This document shows, one piece after another, positions 43,766 through 55,947 of a stretch of 64,000 nt of DNA. This stretch comes from Pyrus communis. Lineage: Eukaryota; Streptophyta; Magnoliopsida; Rosales; Rosaceae. Below the pieces are notes generated by a model. The model did not search any database and was not told where the DNA came from. It worked only from the letters and a program-made list of their open reading frames with translations. Every line of letters starts with the position of its first letter. Positions within the stretch are counted from its first letter, which is position 1. Both the position numbers and the translations under genes were made by a program. The DNA lies in contig NC_084815.1 in the NCBI RefSeq assembly GCF_963583255.1, positions 13,067,724 through 13,131,723 of the forward strand, in the 5' to 3' direction.

Positions 43766-46350
43766 CACACTCCGACCCAGAATGTCCACTTAAACTCCAA
43801 ATCTATATAAGAGTGCGCTTATGAGTTGGAATGAACCCATTTTACACGTGATGTCAGAGCATAAGTAAAGTACAGTAAGGTAAGATGAAAATTATACCAT
43901 CAAATGTAACCACCTATACCAGATTTGCCAATAATCCTTGTCGACACAAACGCTCAGCATTAAAACCTAGAAAGGTGAAAAACAAAGGTGAGTGGGTCTA
44001 AAAATAAAATTTTGTAAAAACCTTTCGAGAACATAATAACCTTTCACCGCAAAACAAGTATAGTTTCCAAAATTTACATACTACATATAGTATGAAAATA
44101 CTTACCATAACCTGCAAAATCTCATGACTTTAATACGTCACAAATTCATAAATAAGCATATAACTTCTAGTAATCACAATATCTCACAAAAATAAATATA
44201 ACACATCGAGTGCTCATTGACATATGCTGACACACGAGTTCATGCAAATGTATTCTGATATGAAAAGGACTTAGTGTATTAACGATTTACGCTCTAGTAC
44301 TATAATCACGTGAAGACTGGCGCTACACATATCACATATGAGTTTTAATTGCCTATAGCAATCTAGGATAGGATTGGCACCTACAATGGATCCAAAGTGA
44401 GCGTATGGTGAGATGTGAATGTACATGTGAAAGACCGCCTTGGCCCTGGCCCGGAAGAGTACTAATATGGATGCAACAATGATGAGCAGATAACGTAAAT
44501 AAAATCATATAGCGGTAAATCAATAATTTACGTCGACATAATACTATTCCATAAATATTAATCATGGCCATAAATATAATTAAGGGATCAATAATAATAC
44601 GCATACATGTGCATCCCGTAGGATGTAGTATAACTTCATAATTTCTAACAATGCGCAAAATCTTATAAACATCACGCTAATCTAGGCGTATTGTAGAAAA
44701 GCCTTTATGAATGTACAAATGGAAACTAATAGTTATATATATACTATATAAAAGAAAAGACTCACTCATAGGTACTTGCGATGTCATATCCGTTCAAGCT
44801 AGGAAGTCGAAGTCTCTGATAATAATTGCACCTAAGCATAATATTGGCACCCATTAGTTAAACTCAGCTAAAATGATTAAATTTGGGGAAACGGAGTGCG
44901 GATTTGGGATCAGGACATCGAAATACGCTAAGGAGCGTCTCGAGCAATTTTCGTATCAAGTCAACGAAAAGTTAACAGTCAACCCTAAAAAGTCAACCGA
45001 GCTGCCTCGGCGGTCAACTACATTAAAACCTTGAAATTTCACTAGATGGATGCCAAAAATGGACAAGGGGCATCAAAATTAGCCTATGAGGGTTTCCGAG
45101 AAAATTTCAAAAAAGTCAACAAAAGTCAACTGACTGTCAACAGTTAACTTTAATGGAATATTCCATCCTCAGATGGAATATTCTATTAAAGTTAACTAAA
45201 TATTCCCTCTAAATCCCTAAATGGGTTTGAGTCGGTTGGTTTGGATCCGGGTTTGGGCTTGGGCCTTTTTTTTTTTCTTCTTCTTCTTCTTCTTCTCCAG
45301 CTGGTTGTCGCTGCAACTGCTGGAATCTGGGAAACTCCGACTAACTAAAACTTCACTAAACCTAGCCATGTAACATACCAAAATGAAGATTAAGGGAAAA
45401 AGATTCGAATAAACCCTTGGTTTCCTCAGCCTTGGCTAGAGTTGGCTGGAAAACAACTCGAAAGCCGCCAGATTCCTCGCCGAAAATTTGGGGAAGTTCG
45501 CCCGAGATATTTTTGAATCAATTCATCATCAAATCACACAAGGAACTCATAAATCATGCCAAGAAGTCATTAAAAAGTACTTTTAAGCGTTCTCAAACCT
45601 TACCCAAGCCAGATTAGTAACTTGAATTTGTCGAACATCCCGTTCGATGTCTAAGCATTTAGGTTCACAACCAAGAGACGAGGTGAGGTCTCGGGTTTGT
45701 GGCGGTGATGCTTGTCGTAGAGAGTGGTAATGGTGGTCCGGCGAATTTCACGGAGAGAGGGAGAGTTAAAGTGAGAGTGAGAGAGAGAGAAGAAGAGAGC
45801 TTAAGGGAAGAAAAGGTTGAGAGAGAGAGGTGAGGGATGAAGGAGAGGGAATCATGGCAGTCAACGGTGGTCCATAATTAGTTCGGATTTTTGATGGTGG
45901 TGCTCATCGTTCTGGCAAGAGTGGTGTAGTGTGATCTCTGGGCTTGCAGAGAGATAGATGAGAAATAATTGAGAGAAAGAGAGAGTGTGAAGATAGAGAG
46001 AGAGTGACCAATGAGAGATGGGCCAAGAAAGTGGGAGACACAGAAGAGAAGGAGAAATTGGGTGTGGGCCCCACTTGGCACACAGCTCAAAGTCACCAAT
46101 GAAAATATAGAAAAATATCTTTTGTAACGTGAATTTACCAAAACGCCTATCACACTCTGCAGTTTGTAAAATCTTCGTAGTAACTCCAAATTTAGTTTCG
46201 TTTATGCCTACGTGTTCGTACCATCAAGTATTTCGAAAATATGGTAAAATAACATCTCATATGCATCACGAAAAAATGGTCAACGAAAGTCAATAATTTT
46301 GCCTCTAGGGCATTTTCGTCAATTTCACATTTTCGTCAATAATCTCTCTG
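43766..46350 (-). mobile_element. Degenerate large LTR related to family H
   Basis: On the minus strand, the order of shared phrases follows the solo LTR at 55948-58290: 'cccactcacctttg' then 'ttctaggtttta', then 'ttacttatgctctg', then an end like GGGTCGGAGTGTGA. Similarity is patchy and the boundaries are approximate. It also carries AAGTCAAC/GTTAAC-rich stretches around 44955-45200 and GA-rich stretches at 45740-46015. No gene. Confidence 0.5.
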
Positions 46351-46554
46351 CCTAGTCAGTTGTTCTCTTTCCTGAAGGTCACAACCTTTTCTTCACAATC
46401 TTTTACCTACAAACATAAACAAAAGCACATAAATAAAGTAGAATAATAAAAAAAATTCTCTCAAACAAATATTAGCTTCTCTCTTTCCACATTAAGAATA
46501 TGTAGTAATGGAAGGGGAAAAGAAAAGAGATCCCTTATTATTCACATAAGAGAT

Positions 46555-46570
46555 GAGAGTTGTGTATCTT

Positions 46571-46617
<47 letters not shown>

Positions 46618-46720
46618 TGGAGAGTTGTGGTGCAAGGAGAAAAAGAAAGGGACTCAGTACTTGTAAAATATCATAACCGTGAGAGAGAGATGAGAGTTGT
46701 GTGTACCCTTGAGAGAGAGA
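46555..46720. repeat. (GA)n microsatellite and tandem duplication
   Basis: About 20 GA units at 46571-46611. The sequence around it ('gatgagagttgtgt(a/g)t') starts again at 46690, so the locus is a tandem duplication of about 140 bp whose second copy is split by the CACTA element and resumes at 53164. Confidence 0.7.
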
Positions 46721-47299
46721 CACTAGTACAAAAAACAGTTTGCATGACGTAGGTACCTTCATCGTGCAAAGTCAAAAACGTTCCATGAAAATTAACCCAA
46801 AGAAACCTTCATCGCGCGCCAACCGTTGCGCAAAGGCAATGAAAGCAGGGTTTGGCAACAAAGAATGCACATGCGTTGCGCAAAGTGTCTTTGCGCGATG
46901 TAGGTTCTTTCGTCGCACAAAACTCCTTTGCGTGACGACAACATTTGCATCTCGCAAAGTCTCTTTGTGCAATGAAGAGAGCACATGTGTCGTGCAAAGG
47001 CATTTTGTGTGATGGAAGAACCTGTGTTGCGCAAAGACACTTTGCACGACGCAGGTGCTCTCTTCGTCACGCAAAAATATTTTTTATTTAATTTTGGGCA
47101 AAAATATTTTTTATTCTTTTTTTGGGCAAAAATATTTTTTATTTAATTTTTTTTTATAAATATTGTAATTAAATTATAAACAGTAATTAATAAACCAAGA
47201 AAAAGTATTTAATTATAAAATATATGAAAATGTACATACAAGATGTCCAAACATAAAAGGAAAAACTACAAGAAGTAGTCTTTTAGGTTTAATACATCA

Positions 47300-47725
47300 A
47301 GCTTCTAGGTATCAGCTAGGCGAAATGGCTGGGAGGTCGAAGGTGGAGCAAGATCAGGTGCTGGCATTGGGATTTTGGAGGCCCGGACATCTGTAAGGCC
47401 CGTACAATCATACTCATCTGCTCGCCCTAGGCTGCAAGCTAACCTTTTAGGGTTGCCACTTCCTCCTTCGAGGTGTTGACCTGTCCTGTGGCCGATGTGG
47501 AAGAGGAGGCACCCGTCTCAGGAACCCGTGCCTTCCTCATACATCGAACAACCTAGCCATGATGACGACCGAGCTTTTGATCCAAGACCTCAGTCAGGAT
47601 CTGAAGACCTGCATCGTCGGGTACAGTCATGTCCTCTAAAGCGTGATAATGCGAGAGGCACATTGGTCACATTCCGACAACGAGTGATCAACTGCGACAT
47701 CTATACGCTTTTTGAACCATAAAAA
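47300..47725 (-). pseudogene. CACTA accessory transposase (Ptta/En-Spm type) C-terminal remnant
   Basis: Minus-strand reading gives ILTEVLDQKLGRHHG, then MRKARVPETGASSSTS, then KEEVATLKG and a stop, then GEQMSMIVRALQMSGLQNP. This order, a 'VLGxxxGYxxGxG' motif followed by a coiled-coil-like tail, resembles plant Transposase_24 proteins found in CACTA elements. Several stops are present, so it is not functional. The plus-strand 75-codon ORF here is a shadow. Confidence 0.55.
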
Positions 47726-47760
47726 TATAACATTAGAAACTAATCCTTTCTTGCATTTGT

Positions 47761-47786
47761 TCATATATATGTGTATACATGTATAT

Positions 47787-47827
<41 letters not shown>
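47761..47827. repeat. (AC)n/(AT)n microsatellite
   Basis: ATGTATACATGTATATACAC runs into ACACAC and then about 17 AT units, inside the CACTA element. Confidence 0.9.
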
Positions 47828-47829
<2 letters not shown>

Positions 47830-47832
<3 letters not shown>

Positions 47833-50200
47833 GTAGTGCAACGGTAGAAACAATACTAATTAAAGATGTCAGCTATACTTTAAACCAATGGGACCAGATG
47901 TTCCTTTCATGTGTATCTTGATTATTTTGGTCGTAATCGTGATGCCTTCTCTATTTGCAGCAGGGCTCTATTTTATATTTTTATTATTAAAATAAGTGCA
48001 GCAAACAAAGTGGCCATACAACACGGTACGCAAGTTAACATGATGAAAATCAATTTAATCTGTCATATTTTTATTTGTTGTAAAATACATATAAGAAAGC
48101 ACTTCTAAGTAGATATATACTTGACGTTTATCCAAAAGCTATCTTCAAACACATTGACAATATTCTTAGTGCAGTTATTAAATTCTATACCTGCAATCTA
48201 ACAAAGAAAGCTTTAATTATCATGGCCTATCTCACATGGACAAATCAATCATCAAACATAGACATTCCTTATGCACCTAATTATACAGCACGGGAAGCAT
48301 GACAATCACAGCCTTACTGAGACCCCTTAATTCATCCCCAAAATATATAATTTTCTATTAACTTTATATTTACTTTAATAATAATCAATTTGATTTCTTT
48401 ATGATTTATTGCATTGGAAAAAGAAAAATTTGACACTACGAGGTATCGAACTATTTCAACCAAAAACTAACATTAAAAAATTTGCAAATTTCTTGAGACT
48501 TTGTTCTAGATTTAGGTATTCATTGACGATATCATGACAACATGTGTAAGAAACTTGAAGGCCTCAACCAACTTTGATTATAATATCAAATTATGCCAAG
48601 AAATACTAGAGTTTACCACACTATAAGCTTAGACTGTGGTCAGATAGCCTAGTTCTCTAACCAAAATTAGTTCACTCTAAGACCCTTCAGGTATGGGACT
48701 CCAATTAAATGGAGCTTGACTAGACACATTGTTGAAAGAGAAGAACCAAAACTAGAAGGTTTTCTGGATGGAAGGTCAACCCACACAGTTAGTCGACTTA
48801 TTCATTAACCAGTGGTTAGCTGAAGACCCTAGCAATTTAAATATCCCATGTGACTGCCAATCACACTTCAGATTAAAGATAAGACAACAAAACAAATATC
48901 CACTAAGTTTCTTCTATCCACTAGTGTTACCTTGTGTTTTCCAGACTCCACATATCTGAGAAATGGAATTTTATTAAAGAGCTAAAATTGAGATGAAAAA
49001 CCTAGTGAACCAAAGGTCCACCCACTATATGACACAACCTTAGAATCAAATCCAAAAATACACCTTTAACATTGCAATACAACTCTAAAAACTATCCTAC
49101 AGTAGCTCCCCAATCTAATAAAATTATAGAAAATGCAAAATCTCTAAAGGGTTGGAGAAAGCAAGAAACCATAGTACACACACTAGAAGGAAGTTAAGCT
49201 TCATTACCCAAGAAAGATAGGGAAAAAAATGCAGACAATTCATTCACTACCTTATTAAGAATCTATGACAACAATGTAGGCATCCAATGCAACAACAAGA
49301 ACCCAAGTGCATAACATAATTAGCAGTTAACCACCATCAAAAAATGTCATTGCCTAGAAATCTTTCCTCAACTATTACAAAACTTTAAGTTTTGAATCCA
49401 TTTTGCCTCTTAATTTCGACCAAATGAAGGTTCATATTTGGAACTTAAAGTTCTTCTGTGTGTTATAACTAAGTCAGTTTTGATAAATTATATGGTGAGA
49501 TCTATGGTTGGTTGCAGAGGGTGAAGAATCCGTTGAAGGATTTTGCCAGTATTGAATCCTAACCCTAAAATTCGATTTAACACTAAAACCCCCAATTTCT
49601 AATTTAATTTTCCAAATTGAATCTAATTACAATACCAAAATCTTCAAATTAAGGCATTAAAGCCAGATTCTGACCTTAGAAAGAAGAAAAATTAAGAATT
49701 AAGAAAAGATAGATACCTAATTCTGACCTTACAATACCAAAATCTATGGCGTGTTGTCTATTGCATGGTTTGCAATCGGGAGTGGCTGAGATGAGCGATG
49801 GAAAGAAGCGATGAGCAAGAGGGAAGGATGAGGAGGCTGAGGACCGGCTAAGATAAGTGATGAGGGGAAAGGATGAGGAGGAGCGATGAGGAGAAAGCTA
49901 CGGGAAAAAGAGGGAGACCAAGTGAGAGAGAGGAAAGAGAGACCGACTGTTTTCCAATTGCACGGTTTGCCCCAATATTTTGTCCAACTTTGGGAAAATT
50001 TAAAAAAAAAGCGCCTATTTTTTACAATTGCACGGCCAAAATTTTAACACATTGCACGACGCATGTATACATTACGACGTCGCACAAAGATGTTTTGCGC
50101 AACGACCCCATCATGGTGTTGCACAAGTTATATTTAAAAAAAAAAATATATTATAAAATTTACTGAAAACGTGACTTTACTCCCTTCAAATTCAATTTTT
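47830..50200. other. Unassigned interior of the CACTA element
   Basis: AT-rich with no recognisable domain. A purine-rich GATGAGGAG/AGCGATG tract lies at 49780-49950. At 50030-50130 the subterminal words reappear ('ttgcacgacgcatgtataca', 'cgtcgcacaaagatgttttg'), which suggests a nested or duplicated terminus. Confidence 0.4.
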
Positions 50201-50375
50201 TTACATAAAACCCACAATAATATATTTTTCTAACAAAAACCCGATATGAACTATAATAATAAATTTAAAGGTACTTAAGAAATGTACATACCATTCAATT
50301 TCTTAAGTGTTATACGTATAAAATAAATAAATTTAAAGCTACTTAATGAATATGTATACCATTCAACTTGACGGG

Positions 50376-52720
50376 GTACGTATTCTACAAAACTAGTTTC
50401 AACGATTCAACCATCAAAATTGTTTGCATATACTTCAAGATCGCATATGCCAAAAATCACAACAAACAAACATTTAGAGATCAAGTAACGGGACAAAATT
50501 TTCGACGGTTATAAACAAAAAAATCACGATTTAACGGTAGTTTTAACTCCGATTTTGATGATTTTTTACAGCAACACTCCTTGATCCAATATGAATACAA
50601 TGAAATAAGTCGATCATTAATTTAAAATATTTACACAAGTGGATACCACAAAATCTTATGTTATACTTCACGAAAGTATAAATAAACTCCAAGTGTTAGT
50701 GAATCTATTGTTTTGATGGGATACGCATTCTACGAAACTAGTTTCAACGATCCAAACATCAAACTTGTTTGTATATACTTCGATATCACATACGCCAAAA
50801 ATCACAAAAAACACACATTTAGAGATCAAGTAACGGGACAAAACTTTTCAACGATTACAAACGAAAAATCACGATTTAACGGTAGTTTTAACTCCGATTT
50901 TGATGATTTTTTACACTACACCCCTTGATCCTATATGAATACAATGAACTAATTCAATCGTCAATTTAAAATATTTAGACAAGTGGATACCACAAAATGT
51001 TATGTTATACTTGTTGAAAGTATAAATAAACTCCAAGTGTTAGGGAATCTATTGCTTTGAAGGGATACGCATTCTACGAAACTAGTTTCAATGATCCAGC
51101 TGTCAAACTTGTTTGAATATACTTCGAGATCGCATTCACGAAAAATCGCAAAAAACAAACATTAAGAGATCAAGTAACAGGACAAAACTTTTTGACGATT
51201 ATAAACGAAAAATCACAATTTAATGGTAGTTTTAACTTCGATTTTGATGATTTTTTTATAGCTACACTCTCCTATATGAATACAATGAACTAATTCGATC
51301 ATTAATTTAAAATATTTACACAAGTGGATACCACAAAATGTTATGTTACACTTCATGAATTATAAATAAACTCCAAGTGTTAGTGAATCTATTGTTTTGA
51401 TGGGATACGCATTCTACGAAACTAGTTTCAACGATCCAACCGCCAAACTTGTTTGTATATGCTTCAAGATCGCATATGCCAAAAATCGTAAAAAACAAAC
51501 ATTCAGATATCAAGTAACGGGACAAAAATTTTCAATGGTTATGAACGAAAAAGCACGATTGAACGGTAGTTTTAACTCCGATTTTGATGATTTTTTACAG
51601 CTACACTTCGTGATCCTATATGAATAGAATGAACTAATTCAATTGTCAATTTAAAATATTTACACAAGTGGATACCATAAATTTTATGTTTTACTTAATG
51701 AAAGTTTAAATAAACTCCAAGTGTTAGTGAATATATTGTTTTGATGGGATACGCATTGTACGAAACTAGTTTCAACGATCTAACCGTCAAACTTGTTTAT
51801 ATATCCTTCGAGATCGCATACACCAAAAAGCGCAAAAAACAAACATTTAGAGATGAAGTAACAAGACAAAACTTTTCAACGGTTATAAACGAAAAGTCAC
51901 AATTTAACGGTAGTTTTAACTCTGATTTTGATGATTTTTTTTACAGCTACACTCCTTGATCCTATATGAATACAATGAACTAATTCGATCATTAATTTAA
52001 AATATTTACACAAGTTGATACCACAAAATGTTATGTTATACCTAATGAAAGTATAAATAAACTCCAATTGTTAGTGAATCTATTGTTTTGATGAGATACG
52101 CATTCTACAAAACTAGTCTCAACGATCCAACTGTCAAACTTGTTTGTAAATGCTTCAAGATCGCATACGCCAAAAATCGTAAATAAGAAACATTCAGAGA
52201 TCAAGTAACAGGACAAAACTTTTCGATGATTATAAACGAAAAATCACGATTTAACGGTAGTTTTAACTCCGATTTTGATGATTTTTTTACAGCTACAATC
52301 CTTTATCCTATATGAATACAATGAACTAATTCGATCGTCAATTTAAAATATTTAGACAAGTGGATACCACAAAATGTTATGTTATACTTAATGAAAGTAT
52401 AAATAAACTCCAAGTGCTAGTGAATCTATTGTTTTGATGGGATACGCATTTTACGAAACTAGTTTCAATGATCCAACCGTCAAACTTGTTTGTATATACT
52501 TCGATATAGCATATGCCAAAAATCACAAACAACAAACATTCGAAGATCTAGTAACGGGACAAAAGTTTTCGACGGTTATAAACGAAAAATCACGATTTAA
52601 CGGTAGTTTTAACTCCGATTTTGATGATTTTTACAGTTACACTCCTTAATCCTATATGAATACAATGAATGAATTCGATCTTCAATTTAAAGTATTTACA
52701 CTAGTGGATACTACAAAATC
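50376..52720 (+). repeat. Seven-copy tandem array of a ~345-bp unit
   Basis: The landmark GATACGCATTCTACGAAACT starts near 50376 (variant), 50720, 51064, 51404, 51748, 52095 and 52441, giving spacings of about 340-347 bp. Each unit continues with 'caaacttgtttgtatatact', 'gatcaagtaacgggacaaaa' and 'ggtagttttaactccgattt'. In four units the same frame stays open for about 71-76 codons (MMGYAFYETSFNDP...), namely 50713-50928, 51397-51627, 51741-51959 and 52434-52649; in others it is broken. Confidence 0.92.
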
Positions 52721-53221
52721 TTAAGAAAAAAATAATTTAGTTTTGGAACCATTCATTAAGAAATAATTTAGTTTTGCACATCTTCGTCGGGTAATATTGG
52801 GAAAAAAAGCGGTTGAAGTCTTTGTTTAGGGCCAAACACTAGCACGACGCATGTATGGCATCACCCAAATAGTCATTGCACGACGATGAAATAAGACGTC
52901 GCGCAAAGGACGTTTGCACAAAGTGGGTTGGGTGTCTCACAAGCTTTTGGCGCAAGACCAAGGCTTTTATCGCTTTTTTCCCAACATTACGCGACGAAGG
53001 TGTTCATTCGTTGCGCGAAGCTGTTTTGTGCAACGTCAGCCTTCGTCATGCAAAGTTCTGTTGCGTAAAATGGCTTTGCATGACGTTTTGTTGTCATCGT
53101 TGCGCAAACATACTTGGCGTGACGCAATTTGCTTTGCTGCGCAAGTATGTTTGGGTACTAGTGAGAGGAGAGTTGCAATGCAAGGAGAAATAAAGAAAGG
53201 GACATGGTACTTATAAAATAG

Positions 53222-53880
53222 TAGAAACTTTGCCCGATGAACAATTCGTTGGGTAAACCTTACATAGAAATGTTGCCGAAATCAAATTTTGGCAAAAAAA
53301 TTGGCGGGAATGTAATACCTTTGCTCGATGAACTATTTCGTCAGGCAAACTAAGTTGGTTCCTTGGGCAAAGGTTGCATAAAAATGCCATGTTGTTCAAA
53401 TTTTGGTGAAAAAATTGGTGGGAATATAGCAAGTTTGCCCGATAAACCTAATACTTTGCCCGACGAACTATTTCGTAGGGCAAACACCAAAAATTAAAAA
53501 TTTTCCTCATATTTTTATTTTCCCAATTTAATTGTATAAATTGTATTTTATAATTTAGTAGTTTTTTAATTGTATTTAATTTTTTGGGTAAAAATAAAAT
53601 TTTAATTTAATTGTACAAGAACTAATTTTTTTAATTTATAGTTTACCCTGATGAACAATTTCGTTGGGTAATGTTTAGTTTTTTATTTTTTATTTATTTT
53701 TTAATTTTTTTAATTAAATAATTTTTCCCTACAAAAGTATATTTTGCCTAACGAAATGGTTCTTCTAGCAAAGTCTTTGACAAAAAAAAGTCTCTGACAA
53801 TAAAAAAAAAACGTTGACCACTTGTTGCCCGGCAAAATTTTCGATTTCGTTGGATTAAGTATCTTTACCCAACGAATATG
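53222..53880. mobile_element. Remnant with TTTGCCCGACGAA-type subterminal repeats
   Basis: Words such as TTTGCCCGATGAAC, TTTCGTCAGGCAAAC, TTTGCCCGACGAACTATTTCG and TACCCAACGAA recur in both orientations. This is a different vocabulary from the neighbouring CACTA but the same style, so it is probably the end of another CACTA-like element. No terminal CACTA sequence remains. Confidence 0.5.
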
Positions 53881-54287
53881 TGTCTCACATCCTGGCCCGA
53901 GCGGGACCACTTTCCAGGTCTGACTCCACCGTAGCACGATATTGTCCACTTTGGGCCTCGACCACGCATTTACGGTTTTGTTTCTGGGAACTCACACGAG
54001 AACTTCCCAATGGGTCACCCATCATGGGAGTGCTCTCGTGCGCTACTCACTTAACTTCAAAGTTCCCATGGAACCCGAAGCCAGTGAGCTCCCAAAAGGC
54101 CTCGTGCTAGGTAGAGATGAGAATATACATATAAGGATGACTCCCCTGGGCGATGTGGGATGTCACAATCCACCCCCCTTAGGGGCACGACGTCCTCGTC
54201 AGCACACCATGACCAGGGTTAGGTTCTGATACCAAATTGTCACATCCCGGCCCGGGCTCCCACCACATCGCGATGTGGGATGTCACA
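53881..54287 (-). mobile_element. Cassandra TRIM with one collapsed LTR
   Basis: One LTR is near full length (53881-54167, 287 bp), the internal domain is 54168-54237 (70 bp), and the second LTR is only 50 bp (54238-54287). The short LTR keeps TGTCACATCCCGGCCCGGG and ...GCGATGTGGGATGTCACA but lacks the middle, including the 5S-like segment. The minus strand carries the initiator tRNA-Met primer site TGGTATCAGAACC near 54222-54234. I found no target duplication. Confidence 0.8.
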
Positions 54288-55109
54288 GTAATTTCTAGTA
54301 AATGGGTATTTTTGGGATTTAATTTAATGTTTCCTAGTCATCTATGGTTTGGGTGTTTCCTATATAAACTCTTCTAGCCTATTTTGTTTTCCTTTTTAAT
54401 TTTCACTTTTTTGCATGAATTCTGAGTTTTCTTTTAGTTCTTAATTCTCATTCAAGAACTTAATTGTTTTTTAGTTTTTAGTGTTTACTTTTTGTGCATG
54501 AATATAAGAGAAATGAGAGATAAATAAGGTGAAGAGATAGGCATGAATAAATGGAAACAAATTTTCGTTTATTCGCTCTCATCATCTTTCAATCATTCTT
54601 ATATATCTCATGTCTCTGTATATTTCCCCCCTTTAATTCTAGCGCTAAAATAAAAGCTAAAAAACAAAAAAAAAAGGAAAATAGCATCAAACAAGCCTTT
54701 AGTTTTTAGCTTGGTTTTTTTTTTTTTTTTAATATTTTATACAACAATTTTCTACCTACGGGAGAGGGGATATTTTACTCTAAAGGAAGGGGAATTGTGA
54801 TAGGGGCACACAATAGGCTAGTCAGTAACTAGGTATGGAACTCAATACAAAAATAGTGTATGTCATCACCATCTATATATGTGAGTCAAACCTGAGATTT
54901 CTTAAATGATGTTTTCAGCTTGCTTTAACTGCAATAGGACATGAGATTTGATCTTCCTTATAGTAGGAACTGACGGAAATAACATTATATTTCTCCAACT
55001 TCGTGCCAGTTAAGAAAGCCAATTAAAAGTCAAACCATGCACATCCCACAAGATAAGTGTGTTACAAATTCTTAATTTGCAGTTCTCCACGAGTAAGTAT
55101 GGACCTACT
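54288..55109. other. AT-rich spacer, nothing recognised
   Basis: Only homopolymer runs (poly-T near 54715-54731, A-runs near 54660-54675). No coding sequence or repeat boundary that I can support. Confidence 0.4.
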
Positions 55110-55947
55110 TTGTTTTAGACCTAGCATTCGTGTCGTGTTTTTCGTGTTTATATTGTTTTTGTGTCGTACCCGATATCTTAACAGACAGTATCGTGTAACA
55201 CCCGTTAAAATAAACAGATAATATGACTCGATCCGAAATCGACCGATTAATATTATTAGGTAATATAACCTGATCTGTTAATAATGAAAATGAAAAACAT
55301 AATTTTGGCCAAAAAAAAAAATTAGAAAACATAATAGTAAATTAATATATGCATAACACATTGTCACATAAATATTACTTTAAAACATAAGGAAAAAAAA
55401 AAACCATTTGTCTTTCAAGTATTATATACTTCAAAATAAGAGCCTAATAAAAAAACATTAGTACACTACTATAAAATACCAAATGTTTAAGGATATGCAA
55501 AATGAAGGGAGTTGCGTTTCAAGGTAGAGAAACCTTGCACGTTTATATATGCTTTAACATTTTGTAGACTTGTACGTTAATGATTATGAATTTTATATAT
55601 TTTAAACTCCCTTACAGATACTATTCAAGAGGGCTTGTATGGTTTTAAAATTCAAACGACGTTGTACCCATACTCATAGTGTAGAGGATGCGATGACAAG
55701 GCTTTGCATATTTTTTTTCACATTTTTTGCACTTGTAAATTAATTATTATAATTTTTTTATGTGTTTGGTATTTTTAAATTTCTTGATACTTTTATTTTA
55801 ATGTGTTTTATAATTTTTTTAATCTCACTCTTTGCCTATAGTATACTAGAAAAATAAATAAATGAATAAAACTTAAATTTTTTAAATTTATATAGAATAA
55901 TAATACATATTTAATATTTAATAAACAATATATGCATATACACTATG
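55110..55947. repeat. Family J repeat, left flank of solo LTR H
   Basis: 'cattcgtgtcgtgtttttcg', 'gtgtcgtacccgatatctta' and 'gtaacacccgttaaaataaa' resemble, inverted, the sequence at 58345-58510, which suggests the two ends of one element into which LTR H inserted. Another fragment is at 11933-12233. The 55330-55940 part is plain AT-rich. Confidence 0.4.

Larger units (their letters stand above)
46721..53163. mobile_element. CACTA (En/Spm-like) non-autonomous transposon
   Basis: It begins CACTAGTACAAAAAACA and ends, inverted, CACTAGTACCCAAACATA, with 3-bp target duplication aga (46718-46720 and 53164-53166). Subterminal zones (46740-47085 and 52845-53163) are packed with GCGCAAAG / CTTTGCGCGACG words, as usual for this superfamily. 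Inside are a Transposase_24-like remnant (47300-47725, minus strand), an additional internal GCGCAACG-type patch (50030-50130), and seven tandem ~345-bp units. No Transposase_21-type catalytic domain was seen, so it is non-autonomous. Confidence 0.85.

Noticed and set aside
46740..47085. Overlapping ORFs on both strands (60-100 codons)
   Set aside because: They cover the GCGCAAAG subterminal repeats of the CACTA element; the openness comes from the repeat composition.
50376..52720. CRISPR-like array or family of small genes
   Set aside because: Units are 345 bp head-to-tail copies without unique spacers, in a plant transposon; the recurring ORFs follow from the repeated unit.
53881..54287. 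Target duplication for the first Cassandra
   Set aside because: Flanks gaatatg and gtaat do not give a convincing 5-bp match, and the left terminus has an extra base (TGTCTCACATCC).
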